This document shows, one piece after another, positions 1-8,852 of a stretch of DNA of 64,000 nucleotides. The translations under genes and the position numbers were made by a program. This stretch comes from Wenzhouxiangella sp. XN79A (GTDB lineage: Bacteria > Pseudomonadota > Gammaproteobacteria > Xanthomonadales > Wenzhouxiangellaceae). Each line of letters begins with the position of its first letter. The stretch's first letter is position 1. Location: contig NZ_JAAWWS010000134.1 in the NCBI RefSeq assembly GCF_012272825.1, positions 121,486-185,485 on the forward strand. The letters run 5' to 3'. Below the pieces are notes generated by a model. The model was given only the letters and a program-made list of their open reading frames with translations, searched no databases and was not told the origin of the DNA.

Positions 1-374
1 TTTTTTTTGCGAGTCGGCCGGGGGAGAGGGATCGATGCAAGGCCGCGCAGCGGCCGCCGCAACCCGAGTAAAGCGAGGGCAAGCCGCACAGCGGCGCAGT
101 CCATCCCACCCGCGACGCTGCCTCTCTTCCAGGCCGAGCCCGCCGGGCTTTTTTTCCGGCTGGGGGAGAGGGCGGGATGAACGCGAGTGCAGATCGGCAC
201 GGCCAGTATCACCCCGCGACTCCGTCGTGCCGGGGTCGGCGAAGCCGGAACCCGGAATCTCCGGCCGCCGGCGCCTCGCCACCGACAGCGCTCCATCAGG
301 AGATGCCGGATCTCCGCTCCGCTGTGTCCGGAATCACGGTGAGCGCCGGAACGCGCGACTCACCGACAGCGGTG
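1..374. other. Non-coding start of window
   Basis: No credible gene is seen here. Two similar stretches, a T-run followed by GGCCGGGGGAGAGGG or GGCTGGGGGAGAGGG (about 1-29 and 149-175), look like terminator-type repeats. Around 225-265 the sequence resembles the dispersed intergenic repeat built on GCCGGAACCCGGAATC that is common in proteobacteria. The open frames that cross this stretch are arginine-, proline- and serine-rich with no recognisable domain, as expected of non-coding high-GC DNA. Confidence 0.55.
137..155 (+). terminator. Rho-independent terminator (probable)
   Basis: The hairpin AGCCC-gcc-GGGCT is followed directly by a run of seven T. It would end a plus-strand transcript entering from the left of the window; the stem is short (5 bp). 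Confidence 0.5.
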
Positions 375-1187
375 TCAGGCCGGCCGGATCCGCAAGCTGC
401 TCGCCAGAGCGGCCAGTGCCAGCACGGCGAGGACCAGCAGCACGATGCCCCAGCCCCCAAGGGCCGGCACCGCCCGCGCCTCGGGCAGCAGCAACGGTTC
501 GAAGTCCACCGTCAGCACCGGCGCCAGCGCCGTATTCTCGCGGCTACCGACGCGGCGGGCATTCTGCGGGTTGGTTTCCTCGCCGAGAATCACCCAGCCG
601 AAATTCTGGCTCGGATCGTCGACCCAGGCCTGGACATCGGCCAGCAGGCCGGGTGAGGACGGAAAGGTGATCGGCCCGGTACCGGCCCCGACCGCGGCGA
701 GTCCGCTCGGTACCGCCTGGAAATCGCCGCCGGGCGAGGTCCACAGCACGGTATCGAACTCGCGGTGCAACCAGGTCGCATCGGGCGCCACCGCCGGGGC
801 ACCGCCGCCGCCGGCGCCGAGCGCGACCGAGGCCCCTTCGCCCCAGTCGGCGTCGACCCGATGGATCGAGGCATCGAACCCGGTCGCCGTCGGCGGCACC
901 AGGTCCACCTGCAGCGTCAACTCCACGCTGTTGACCGTCGAGCCGGGCGGGATCGACGAGAGGTCGAAGCGGATCAGCGTCCGCCGCAACAACTCGCCGG
1001 CATTTGCGCCCGTTCGACCGAAGAACAGGCCGGTCCCCGAGCCATTGGACAGGTCCCCGGCGGGTCGCTCGAACAAGGTGTTGTCGCGATCGGGCGCGAG
1101 CTGGATCGTATCGGCAACGGCCGACCCGGCGGCCAGCAGCAGCGAGGCGAGGAAAACGGTGCGACGAAGGGGCAACGGAGACGACAT
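375..1187 (-). CDS. Exported DNRLRE-type protein with IPTL-CTERM-like tail
   Basis: A 270-aa protein with an N-terminal signal peptide (hydrophobic about residues 10-25, cleavage near AVADT). The body resembles DNRLRE-domain proteins, which are beta-sandwich surface or secreted proteins: 'TLFERPAGDLSNGSG', 'RTLIRFDLSSIPPGSTV' and 'LTLQVDL' follow that pattern. The C-terminus has VPALGGWG, a hydrophobic helix and a basic end, a variant of the IPTLSEWG...CTERM tail thought to be a sorting or anchoring signal. The protein is probably surface or envelope associated; its role is unknown. It is transcribed divergently from the DUF1800-DUF1501 pair, with 158 bp between the starts. The family assignment comes from motif recall. 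Confidence 0.75.
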   Translation of the reverse strand: MSSPLPLRRTVFLASLLLAAGSAVADTIQLAPDRDNTLFERPAGDLSNGSGTGLFFGRTGANAGELLRRTLIRFDLSSIPPGSTVNSVELTLQVDLVPPTATGFDASIHRVDADWGEGASVALGAGGGGAPAVAPDATWLHREFDTVLWTSPGGDFQAVPSGLAAVGAGTGPITFPSSPGLLADVQAWVDDPSQNFGWVILGEETNPQNARRVGSRENTALAPVLTVDFEPLLLPEARAVPALGGWGIVLLVLAVLALAALASSLRIRPA

Positions 1188-1345
1188 GTGATGGACCTCG
1201 AGATTCGGGCGGGAATTTGCGAAGTGCCGACGAAAACCCAGGGGATCTTCAGCAAGAACAACGTTGAACAGCCACCCCCCACAGAGTATGTTAGACGACT
1301 CAGGACCGATGCGAACTGCGCATCGGATGCAAGGGGAAATGATGC
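1188..1345. promoter_or_regulatory. Divergent promoter region, CTERM protein / DUF1800
   Basis: A 158-bp spacer between two divergent exported-protein genes, less GC-rich than its surroundings. AAGGGGA at 1331-1337 is a ribosome-binding site well placed for the ATG at 1346. TAACAT on the minus strand (around 1288-1293) is a possible -10 for the leftward gene. No operator was recognised. Confidence 0.4.
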
Positions 1346-3193
1346 ATGGAACGGGACACCATGAACAGCACCCCGAGCAGCACCCAGGATTCTCCTCGAC
1401 CCGACGCTGCAGGCGCTGACTCGCGCCGACGATTCCTGCTGGGCTCGGGCACGCTCGGCCTGGCTGTGGCCGGCATCGGCGCGGGCCTGATTCCGATCAC
1501 CGCGCTGGCCGAACAGGTCCGCCTGACCTCGCTGTGGCCGGCCCGGCTGCCGAGCGCCGGTCGCGGCGCCGCGCTGCCTTCGCTGGCCTACCGCGTCTAC
1601 TCCAAGCTGGCCTTCGGGCCGCGCCCGGCCAACCCGGCCAACCCCGGCGACGTCGACGACCTGACCTGGTTCCAGGGCCTGGGCACGAGCGATGCGCAAC
1701 GGCTCGACGCCTGGCTGAACGAGCAGATGAGCCCGGGCCCGGACCCGGCCGTCGATGCCCGACTGTCCGCCAATCCGCACTGGCGCACGCTCGGACAATC
1801 ACTGCAGCAACTCTGGACCGAGCATCACCGCTACTCCGGTCCCGACGGCTGGCCGATGCGCAACCGGCCGTACTGGGAAATGCAGATGCTGGCCCTGACC
1901 CGCATGGTGCATTCGCGCTGGCAGCTACGCGAGGTGCTGGCCGACTTCTGGCACAACCACTTCAATGTCGACGGCGGCGAAGAGGTGGTTCGCTCGACGC
2001 TGACCAGCTACGACCGGGATGTGATCCGCCCGCAGATCTTCGGCAACTTCCGGGTGATGCTCGAGGGCGTGGTCAAGCACGCCGCGATGATGTACTACCT
2101 CGACAACCGCCGGAATTCCACGCCCAACCCGAACGAGAACTACGCGCGCGAGCTGCTCGAACTTCACACCCTCGGCGCGGTGGAGAACTACTACGGGTTC
2201 GTTCCGCCGGGCCAGGTCCCGACCAATGTCGACGGCGAGCCGGCCGGCTATGTCGAGGCCGACGTGCTCGAGACCGCCCGTCTGCTGACCGGCTTCGGCG
2301 TGGCCGACGGCGACGACAGCGCGCCGGACACCGGGGCCTTCCTGTTCCGTTCGGACTGGCACGACTGGACGTCCAAGACCATCCTCGGCCGGACCTACCC
2401 GGGCACCGGCGAACAGGAACTGAGCGACCTGCTGGACGACCTCGCCCGGCACCGCGGCACCGCCGAGTACGTGTGCTGGAAGCTCGCCGTGCGGCTGATC
2501 GGCGACGGCTTCAGCGCGTCCTCGCCGGTGGTCCAGGCCGCCGCCGACCTGTTCCAGGCCGGCTGGGACCAGCCCGACCAGCTGCAGCAGGTCTATCGCG
2601 CACTGATCCTGTCGAGCGAGTTCCAGTCGACCTGGTCCGACAAGGTCAAGCGCCCGACCGAGATCATCGCCTCGGCGCTCCGGGCTGCCAACGCGCCGTA
2701 CGACTTCGAACTCAACAGCGCCGCCGACAACGCCGGCTTCCCCGGCTTCTACTGGACCTGGCGGCTGACCGGCCAGCTGCCGTTCAACTGCGAACCGCCG
2801 ACCGGCTACCCCGAGGACGCCGCGTTCTGGAAGGGTTCCGGTCCGCTGGTCATGTCGTGGCGCACGGTCACCCGGATGCTTCGCGACGTCGCCTCGGCCA
2901 ACGCGCCGACGTGGATCAACTTCGCCGAACGGACCAACGCCGCCGGCATTGCGCTGACGCCCGATGCCATCGCCGACTACTGGCTGAACCGGATCCAGGG
3001 GGCAGGCCACGCGACCTCGGCGGCCAAGCGCGCGGAGCTGGTGGCGTTTCTGCGCGAGCAGGGCAACGCCGCGGGCAACGATCAACCGCTGGCGATCGAC
3101 ACGAGCAACACCGCGGAGTGGAGCACCTACCAGCACCTGATGCGCGGGCTGTTCACATTGATCGCGCTGCTGCCCGAACGCATGGCCCGTTGA
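1346..3193 (+). CDS. DUF1800 family Tat-exported protein
   Basis: A 615-aa DUF1800 protein. The N-terminus carries a twin-arginine signal (SRRRFLLGSG followed by a hydrophobic stretch to about residue 55), so it is likely exported folded. The conserved core is visible: 'LADFWHNHFNVDG', 'NRRNSTPNPNENYARELLELHTLG' and 'LTGFGVAD' (the NENYARELLELHTLG signature). ATG 1346 has AAGGGGA upstream; ATG 1361 is an alternative. The stop lies 10 bp before the DUF1501 gene, with which DUF1800 genes are habitually paired. The biochemical function of the family is not established. Confidence is high for the family and nil for the reaction. Confidence 0.92.
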   Translation: MERDTMNSTPSSTQDSPRPDAAGADSRRRFLLGSGTLGLAVAGIGAGLIPITALAEQVRLTSLWPARLPSAGRGAALPSLAYRVYSKLAFGPRPANPANPGDVDDLTWFQGLGTSDAQRLDAWLNEQMSPGPDPAVDARLSANPHWRTLGQSLQQLWTEHHRYSGPDGWPMRNRPYWEMQMLALTRMVHSRWQLREVLADFWHNHFNVDGGEEVVRSTLTSYDRDVIRPQIFGNFRVMLEGVVKHAAMMYYLDNRRNSTPNPNENYARELLELHTLGAVENYYGFVPPGQVPTNVDGEPAGYVEADVLETARLLTGFGVADGDDSAPDTGAFLFRSDWHDWTSKTILGRTYPGTGEQELSDLLDDLARHRGTAEYVCWKLAVRLIGDGFSASSPVVQAAADLFQAGWDQPDQLQQVYRALILSSEFQSTWSDKVKRPTEIIASALRAANAPYDFELNSAADNAGFPGFYWTWRLTGQLPFNCEPPTGYPEDAAFWKGSGPLVMSWRTVTRMLRDVASANAPTWINFAERTNAAGIALTPDAIADYWLNRIQGAGHATSAAKRAELVAFLREQGNAAGNDQPLAIDTSNTAEWSTYQHLMRGLFTLIALLPERMAR

Positions 3194-3203
3194 GCGGAGA
3201 ACG

Positions 3204-4643
3204 ATGATGAACCGAATCAAACGACGCACGTTCCTGGCCGGCGGCGCTGCCGGTGCCGCGACCTCCCTGCTCCCGGGCCTGAGCATGGCCACGGGCACGC
3301 GCGGCGACAACGACCAAGTCCTGATCTACGTGTTCCTGCGCGGCGGGATCGACGGCCTGAGTCTGTATGCACCCGGCAGCGGCCACCCCGATCGCGGCTT
3401 CTACGAGAGCCTGCGGCCGAGCTTGAGCGTCCGGCTGCCGATCTCCGGCGGCAACGCCATGCTGCCGCTGGCCGACGGCTTCGGGATCAATTCCGCCGCG
3501 GCGGCGCTGCGCGAACTGTGGACCGAGGGCGACCTGGCCATCGTCCACGCCACCGGCCTGCCGATCGTCAACCGCAGCCACTTCGAGGCCGAGCGCTTCA
3601 TCGAGCTCGGCACCCCGGGCGCCACCGTCGGACTGCCGCCGGACCAGCCGCAGATCGACGGCGTTCGGACCACCTCGACCGGCTGGTTGACCCGCCACCT
3701 GGCCAGCGCGACCAACCTGCCGTCGACCATGACGATGCCGGTGGTCGCCACCGAAACCCAGGTCACGCTGTCGCTGACCAACGAACCGGCCGCGACCACC
3801 CTGCGCTACCCGGACGATTTCGACCTGGCGCTGAACACCTTCGAAGAACAGGTCGAGGACCGACTGACCAGCATCTACGCCGCCGACGGCTCCGACATCG
3901 GGATTGCCGGCGAGCAGGCCATGATCGCGCAGTCGCTGATCGAAGAAGTATTCGACGTCAGCAACAAGGACTACAACATTGCCTTGGGCCGGCCCTACCC
4001 GATCCGCGATCCGGCCGACCCCGACAGCAACCTCGAGACCATCAGCGACAAGCTGATCACCCTGGCCCGCCTGATCAAGGCCGAACCGAGCCTCGGGCTG
4101 CGCATCGCCCAGGTCGACTACGGCGGCTGGGACGATCACACCGTCCAGGGCTCCCTACCGCAGGGCACGAGCGGATCCTCGGGCAATTACTACAACCGAC
4201 TCGAGCGCCTCTCGCTGGCCGTCAACGCCTTCTGGGCCGACATGGCCGGCCAGTTCGACGCCGGGCAGGATCGCCGGTCCAGGGTCACCGTGATCTTCCA
4301 CAGCGAGTTCGGCCGGCGCGCCTACAACAACGCCGACAACGGCACCGATCACGGTTCCGGCAACCCGATGCTGCTGCTCGGCGGCAACGTCAACGGCGGG
4401 CAGTTCCACGGCGAATGGCCCGGAATGAGCCCGGGCGAGCTCTTCCAGGGCAACGACCTGAGAACCACCAACGACTTCCGCCGCGTGCTCAGCGAGGTGT
4501 TGATCCGGCGCCAGGGCAATCCGAACCTCGGCATGGTCTTTCCGTACTACTACAACTACCAGCCCATCGGCGTGGTCAACGGCCCGGACCAGCTGCCGAA
4601 CTACGGCCCGGGCGACGACATGACGAGCGACGGCTTCGAGTGA
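3204..4643 (+). CDS. DUF1501 family Tat-exported protein
   Basis: A 479-aa DUF1501 protein (distantly alkaline-phosphatase/sulfatase-like fold). It has a twin-arginine leader, KRRTFLAGGAAGAATSL, with cleavage near SMA. Family motifs include 'VLIYVFLRGGIDGLS' near the N-terminus, 'VNRSHFEAERF', 'QVDYGGWDDH' and 'VIFHSEFGRRAYNNADNGTDHG', the last with the acidic and histidine residues expected of a metal-binding site. GGAG precedes tandem ATGs (3204, 3207). It forms an operon with the DUF1800 gene, and the two products probably act together in the periplasm or at the surface. The substrate is unknown. Confidence 0.92.
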   Translation: MMNRIKRRTFLAGGAAGAATSLLPGLSMATGTRGDNDQVLIYVFLRGGIDGLSLYAPGSGHPDRGFYESLRPSLSVRLPISGGNAMLPLADGFGINSAAAALRELWTEGDLAIVHATGLPIVNRSHFEAERFIELGTPGATVGLPPDQPQIDGVRTTSTGWLTRHLASATNLPSTMTMPVVATETQVTLSLTNEPAATTLRYPDDFDLALNTFEEQVEDRLTSIYAADGSDIGIAGEQAMIAQSLIEEVFDVSNKDYNIALGRPYPIRDPADPDSNLETISDKLITLARLIKAEPSLGLRIAQVDYGGWDDHTVQGSLPQGTSGSSGNYYNRLERLSLAVNAFWADMAGQFDAGQDRRSRVTVIFHSEFGRRAYNNADNGTDHGSGNPMLLLGGNVNGGQFHGEWPGMSPGELFQGNDLRTTNDFRRVLSEVLIRRQGNPNLGMVFPYYYNYQPIGVVNGPDQLPNYGPGDDMTSDGFE

Positions 4644-4665
4644 CGCCGGGCCCGGGCCGGGAGGC

Positions 4666-5688
4666 TCAGAGCATGAGCATCGCGTCGCCGTAGCTGAAGA
4701 AGCGGTACTTCTGCTCGATGGCGTGCGCATACGCCGCGAGGATCGCCTCGCGGCTCGAGAACGCCGAGACCAGCATCACCAGCGTCGATCCCGGCAGGTG
4801 GAAGTTGGTGATCATGCCGTCGATGGCCTTGAACTCGTAGCCCGGATAGATGAACAGGCGGCTATCGCCGGTAAACGGCGCCAGGCCGCCCTCGGCGGCC
4901 GTTTCCAGCGAGCGGACCGCCGTGGTGCCGACCGCGATCACCCGCCTGCCGGACGCCCGCGTTTCCTCGATCGCCGCGACCAGCTCGGCCGATACGTTCA
5001 GCCACTCCGGGTGCATCTCGTGGTCCTCGACCTTGTCGACCCGGACCGGCTGGAACGTGCCGGCGCCGACGTGCAGCGTGCAGAAGGCCCGCCGGACACC
5101 CCGTTCGTCGAGGGCGGCAAGCAGCGCCTCGTCGAAGTGCAGGCCGGCGGTCGGCGCGGCCACGGCGCCCGGTTTGTCGGCATAGACGGTCTGGTAGCGT
5201 TCGCGGTCCTCGTCGGCGTCCTCGCGCGTGATGTAGGGCGGCAGCGGCACGTGGCCGTGTTCGTGCAGCAGGTCCAGCCAGCCCGGCGCCCCGTCGGCAA
5301 GCTGCAGGCGCCAGAACGCATCGTCCCTGCCCTCCACCTCGACGTCGATATCGGTGCCGTCGATCCGGATCCGGGTGCCCGGCGCCGGCTTGCGGTTGGC
5401 GCCCAGCTGGACCAGCGCCCGGCGTTCGTCGACGATGCGCTCGACCAGGACCTCGACCCTTCCGCCGCTGTCCTTGTGCGCGTTCAGCCGGGCAGGAATC
5501 ACGCGGGTGTCGTTGAACACCAGCAGGTCGCCGGGGTCGAGCAGGTCGAGCAGGTCGCGGAAGGTCCGATCCTGCAGCGCGCCGGTGCGGCGATCCATCA
5601 CCAGCAGCCGGCTGGCCGTGCGCTCCTGCAGCGGCTGCTGGGCGATCAGTTCCTCGGGCAAGTCGAAGTCGAAGTCGGCAACGTCCAT
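4666..5688 (-). CDS. queA: tRNA preQ1(34) S-adenosylmethionine ribosyltransferase-isomerase
   Basis: QueA, 340 aa, full length. It transfers and isomerises the ribosyl group of S-adenosylmethionine onto preQ1-modified tRNA, giving epoxyqueuosine in the wobble-position queuosine pathway. Hallmarks are '[26 protein letters not shown]' at the N-terminus, '[11 protein letters not shown]', '[22 protein letters not shown]', '[12 protein letters not shown]', '[11 protein letters not shown]' and '[16 protein letters not shown]'. The ATG lies 28 nt downstream of a TAGAAT hexamer at the edge of a family A element. No tgt, yajC or secD follows, so the usual queA neighbourhood is broken. It converges with the DUF1501 gene. 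Confidence 0.97.
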   Translation of the reverse strand: MDVADFDFDLPEELIAQQPLQERTASRLLVMDRRTGALQDRTFRDLLDLLDPGDLLVFNDTRVIPARLNAHKDSGGRVEVLVERIVDERRALVQLGANRKPAPGTRIRIDGTDIDVEVEGRDDAFWRLQLADGAPGWLDLLHEHGHVPLPPYITREDADEDRERYQTVYADKPGAVAAPTAGLHFDEALLAALDERGVRRAFCTLHVGAGTFQPVRVDKVEDHEMHPEWLNVSAELVAAIEETRASGRRVIAVGTTAVRSLETAAEGGLAPFTGDSRLFIYPGYEFKAIDGMITNFHLPGSTLVMLVSAFSSREAILAAYAHAIEQKYRFFSYGDAMLML

Positions 5689-5715
5689 GGGTCGGGTCCA
5701 TCGGGTCGGCCCCGG

Positions 5716-5721
5716 ATTCTA
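5716..5721 (-). promoter_or_regulatory. -10-like TAGAAT for queA, abutting element A
   Basis: Read on the minus strand this is TAGAAT, directly next to the terminal inverted repeat of the 163-bp element and about 28 nt before the queA start. The same junction, GGGC-TAGAAT, recurs before fadH and secA. No good -35 is seen at 16-18 bp. Confidence 0.45.
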
Positions 5722-5884
5722 GCCCGCATTATTCATGAATGAGCTCGCGCCCTTGCTTGGTCCTTGTCCGCACAGCGAATCGTCCTCGCTCGGAAATACA
5801 GCATGGTATTCCGCTCGGTCGGGAAATCCCCTGTGCGAACGATTCCCGGCGCAATCATCGTGGCGATTCATGAATAATGCGGGC
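5722..5884. mobile_element. Family A MITE-like element, copy 1 (163 bp)
   Basis: The element is bounded by a perfect 19-bp terminal inverted repeat, GCCCGCATTATTCATGAAT at 5722-5740 and its complement at 5866-5884. The interior is nearly identical to the copy at 24643-24805 in the same orientation. No open frame in it is convincing, and no target-site duplication is seen. It fills the space between queA and the family B element, which begins 2 bp further on. Non-autonomous mobility is inferred from structure only. Confidence 0.8.
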
Positions 5885-5885
5885 G

Positions 5886-6048
5886 AGTGTACGCCGCCGT
5901 TCATCGGGCAACGTATAGCGAGTCGGAGAGCGTTCGGCTGCAAGGCCCGTCTGGCAGGGAACGGCAGCGTCCTTTCCAGGCGACAGAACGCCGCAGATGA
6001 ATGCTCTCCGGCTCGCCATGCGTCAAACAACGAGTGGCGGGGTACACT
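5886..6048. mobile_element. Family B MITE-like element, copy 1 (about 163 bp)
   Basis: It starts AGTGTACGCCGCCGTTCAT and ends in the inverse pattern, ...GTGGCGGGGTACACT (imperfect terminal inverted repeats). The left two-thirds match, in inverse orientation, the right part of the 55167-55433 element (AACGTATAGCGAGTCGGAGAG, GGCTGCAAGGC and CAGCGTCCTTTCCAGG are shared or nearly so). It lacks about 100 bp present in that copy. An open frame starting at 5997 is part of the element fused to kynU and is not taken as the gene start. Confidence 0.75.
6043..6048 (+). promoter_or_regulatory. -10-like TACACT at element B edge, upstream of kynU
   Basis: TACACT forms the outermost bases of element B and faces kynU, whose ATG lies 81 nt downstream. 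TACACT matches four of six positions of the sigma-70 -10. Promoter activity is inferred. Confidence 0.35.
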
Positions 6049-6128
6049 CGCCGCGCCGGCGCGCAGGACCAACGCCGTTTGCACGAATCTGGCATCCTGT
6101 CGGCCGTTCCCGCCACGGATTCCGAACC

Positions 6129-7355
6129 ATGCAGACCGCTGCATTCCGCCACCGATTCTCGTTCCCGCGCCACGGCGACGATGGGCACAAGACCTACTTC
6201 TGCGGCAACTCGCTGGGGCTGATGCCCGACGCGGCGCGCGCGGCCGTCGAACAGGAACTCGAACGCTGGTCGACGCTGGGCGTCGACGGCCACTTCCAGG
6301 GCGATCCGGCCTGGCTGGGCTATCACCGCCAGTGCAGCGACGTGCTCGCCCGGCTGACCGGCGCGCAGCCGCGCGACGTGGTCGCGATGGGCGCGCTGAC
6401 GATCAATCTGCACCTGCTGATGACCAGCTTCTATCGGCCCGAGGGCTCCAAGCGAAGAATCCTCATCGAGCGCGGCGCCTTTCCGTCGGACCGTTATGCC
6501 GTGGTCTCGCAGCTCGAGCTGCACGGCCACTCCGAGGCCGACCTGATCGAGATCGATCCGGGCGAGGACGGCCTGATCGACGAGGACCGGGTCATCGCAA
6601 CGATCCGCGACCGGGCCGACGAGCTGGCCCTGGTGCTGTGGCCCGGCGTGCAGTACGCGACCGGCCAGCGGTTCGACTGCAGCCGGATCGGCCGCGCCGC
6701 GCACGAAGCCGGAGTGACGATCGGGCTGGACCTGGCCCATGCGATCGGCAACGTTGCGCTGGCGCTGGAAGACGGCGAGATCGACTTCGCGGTGTGGTGC
6801 AGCTACAAGTACCTCAACGCCGGCCCGGGCGCGGTGGCCGGGCTGTTCGTGCATCCGCGACACGCCGATTTCCGCGGGCCGCGGCTGGCCGGCTGGTGGG
6901 GTCACGATGAATCGACGCGCTTCCTGATGGGCCCGGACTTCGAACCGATCCGCGGCGCCGAGGGCTGGCAGGTATCGGGCGCGCCGGTGCTCAACCTGGC
7001 GGCGCTGCGCGGCGCGCTGGACGTCTATCGCGAGGCCGATATCGACAGCCTGCAGGACGCCGAGACGGACCTGACCGAACGGTTGATGGCCGGCCTCGAC
7101 GACCTGCCCGGCCAGCCGCTGCGCATCGTCACGCCGCGCGAGCGGGATCGACGCGGCTGCCAGGTCTCGATCGCGGTGCGCGCCGGTCGCGATGCCGGTC
7201 GCGCGCTGTTCGACCGGCTGCAGGACCAGGGCGTGGTCGGCGACTGGCGCGAACCGGACATCATCCGGATTTCGCCGAACCCGCTCTACAACAGCGTCGA
7301 GGACGTCGACCGGCTGATCGGCTTGCTGCACGATGCCCGGCTGGACGCGGCCTGA
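6129..7355 (+). CDS. kynU: Kynureninase
   Basis: A 408-aa PLP-dependent hydrolase that cleaves kynurenine (or 3-hydroxykynurenine) to anthranilate (or 3-hydroxyanthranilate) and alanine. Family motifs: 'YFCGNSLGLMP' near residue 20, 'GVDGHFQGDPAWLGYH', 'LTINLHLLMTSFYRP', 'IGLDLAHAIGNV' and 'WCSYKYLNAGPGAVAGLFVH', in which the lysine of SYKYLN binds PLP. ATG 6129 gives the family length; the same frame runs back to 5997 through the mobile element, so the upstream start is rejected. No other kynurenine-pathway gene (kynA, kynB) is adjacent, so the role (tryptophan degradation or NAD synthesis) cannot be told from context. Confidence 0.93.
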   Translation: MQTAAFRHRFSFPRHGDDGHKTYFCGNSLGLMPDAARAAVEQELERWSTLGVDGHFQGDPAWLGYHRQCSDVLARLTGAQPRDVVAMGALTINLHLLMTSFYRPEGSKRRILIERGAFPSDRYAVVSQLELHGHSEADLIEIDPGEDGLIDEDRVIATIRDRADELALVLWPGVQYATGQRFDCSRIGRAAHEAGVTIGLDLAHAIGNVALALEDGEIDFAVWCSYKYLNAGPGAVAGLFVHPRHADFRGPRLAGWWGHDESTRFLMGPDFEPIRGAEGWQVSGAPVLNLAALRGALDVYREADIDSLQDAETDLTERLMAGLDDLPGQPLRIVTPRERDRRGCQVSIAVRAGRDAGRALFDRLQDQGVVGDWREPDIIRISPNPLYNSVEDVDRLIGLLHDARLDAA

Positions 7356-7406
7356 ACCCGACAACGGCGAGGCCCCGGTGCTGATTCGGTCGGATCGCCC
7401 ACGGTC

Positions 7407-8141
7407 GTGATCCGTCGCGAACACGGCCTGGCCTGGGCGACCGGCCTGCTGATCCTGCTGGCCAGCGCGGCCGGCCTGTACCTGCTGTTCCTCGACGAGG
7501 GCCGGCCGCTGCTGGAACTGCTCCGGGCGCTGGAGGCGCGGATCCAGGCCGCTTCGCTGCAGGCCATGATCGCCTTTGTCCTGCTGATGGCCGTGACCAC
7601 CTGCCTGACGCTACCGACCGCGACCCTGCTGTCCCTGGCCGGCGGCTTCCTGTTCGGGGCACTGGCCGGCACGCTGTTGTCCTGGGTCGGTGCGGTGACC
7701 GGCGCGGTGCTGACCTTTCTGATGATCCGCTTCATTGCCGGCGAACGCTTGCGCGGGCTCCTGCTGCGCGGCCGGACCCGACCGCTGGTCGAACTGATCG
7801 AGCGCGACGCGTTGTTCTACCTGACGATTCTGCGGCTGGTGCCGGTCGCGCCGTTCTTCGCGATCAACGCGGCCGGCGCGACCCTTCGGGTCCGGCTGCC
7901 GGGCTTCGCCCTGGCCACCGCGCTGGGCCTGCTTCCGCTGCTGGCGATCTATGCCAGCATCGGCGCGGGCGCCGAGAGCCTGGTCGAGCTCGATCGGATC
8001 GACACGAGCACGGTGCTGGCCCGGCCGGAGCTGTTGCTGCCGCTGCTGGGCCTGGCCTCGCTGCTGGGCTTCGGCTGGGCGATGCGGCGCTGGCTGCAGC
8101 GACGGGAAGCGGCCCGGGCTGACCTGCCCGCACCGGACTGA
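7407..8141 (+). CDS. TVP38/TMEM64 (SNARE-associated/DedA-like) membrane protein
   Basis: A 244-aa integral membrane protein with about six hydrophobic segments. The TVP38/TMEM64 signature is visible: 'LSLAGGFLFGALAGTLLSWVGAVTGAVLTFLMIRFIAGE', then 'RDALFYLTILRLVPVAPFFAINAAGA'. Relatives in the DedA superfamily are implicated in lipid scrambling or membrane homeostasis; the exact role here is unknown. GTG 7407 is the most upstream good start. It converges with nadD, with a 6-bp gap. Confidence 0.85.
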   Translation: MIRREHGLAWATGLLILLASAAGLYLLFLDEGRPLLELLRALEARIQAASLQAMIAFVLLMAVTTCLTLPTATLLSLAGGFLFGALAGTLLSWVGAVTGAVLTFLMIRFIAGERLRGLLLRGRTRPLVELIERDALFYLTILRLVPVAPFFAINAAGATLRVRLPGFALATALGLLPLLAIYASIGAGAESLVELDRIDTSTVLARPELLLPLLGLASLLGFGWAMRRWLQRREAARADLPAPD

Positions 8142-8147
8142 CGTCGG

Positions 8148-8852
8148 TCAGGCCTCGGGCGAAGCGGCTCGCCCGCAGGCGTCGCGATACAGGCCGTGCT
8201 TGCGGATGTAGGCCAGCACGGTCGACGGCAGCAGGAAGCGCGGGTCGCGGCCGCGCGCGAGCTGGTTGCGGATGTCGGTCGAGGAAATCGCCAGGCAGGT
8301 CACATCGACGTTGCAGATCCGTCCCGCCGGCGCATCCATCAGCGCCCGGGGGTCTTCGACCCAGCGCCCGGCAAGAACCCGGGCCACCTCGTCGGAATAC
8401 TCCGGCTCCGACTCCGGCCGCGTCATCACCAGCAGGTGCGCCCGCTCGATCAGCCGGGTCCATTCGTGCCAGCGATCGAGCTGGTTGGCCGCGTCCTGTC
8501 CCAGGCACAGCACCACCGGCAGCTCGCCGGCCTGTTCGCGGATACTGGCCAGCGTATCGGCCATGTAGGACGGACCGGAGCGCTGGACTTCGCGATCGTC
8601 CACCGACAGGTCGGCGTGCGGCGCCAGGGCCAGCTCGAGCATGGCCATCCGGTGACGCGGCGGCGCCCAGGTACTGTCCCGGTGCGGCGGCTGGCCGGCC
8701 GGCAGCAGCCGGAAATCCGACACCCCGAGCCGCTCGGCCACCTCGGCGGCGGCCCGCAGGTGGCCATAGTGAACCGGGTCGAAGGTGCCGCCGAAGATCG
8801 CGATGGCGTGGTGCGTGGCGGCATCGCCGGAACGCTTGCCGTGGTCGGTCAT
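8148..8852 (-). CDS. nadD: Nicotinate-nucleotide adenylyltransferase
   Basis: NadD, 234 aa. It adenylates nicotinate mononucleotide to deamido-NAD in NAD biosynthesis. The nucleotidyltransferase signature 'IFGGTFDPVHYGHLRAAAEVAERLG' lies near residue 20, and 'LAISSTDIRNQLARGRDPRFLLPSTVLAYIRKHGLY' near the end contains the ISST-R motif. The start overlaps the holA stop (ATGA). It is the last gene of leuS-lptE-holA-nadD, a classic gammaproteobacterial order; rsfS and rlmH do not follow here. Confidence 0.96.
   Translation of the reverse strand: MTDHGKRSGDAATHHAIAIFGGTFDPVHYGHLRAAAEVAERLGVSDFRLLPAGQPPHRDSTWAPPRHRMAMLELALAPHADLSVDDREVQRSGPSYMADTLASIREQAGELPVVLCLGQDAANQLDRWHEWTRLIERAHLLVMTRPESEPEYSDEVARVLAGRWVEDPRALMDAPAGRICNVDVTCLAISSTDIRNQLARGRDPRFLLPSTVLAYIRKHGLYRDACGRAASPEA

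Noticed and set aside
35..670. Plus-strand frames at the start of the window
   Set aside because: Arg/Pro/Ser-rich low-quality proteins overlapping the CTERM gene in antisense; no start signal or domain.
5997..6128. Upstream start for kynureninase
   Set aside because: The extra 44 residues are translated from the family B element; the family N-terminus begins at 6129.
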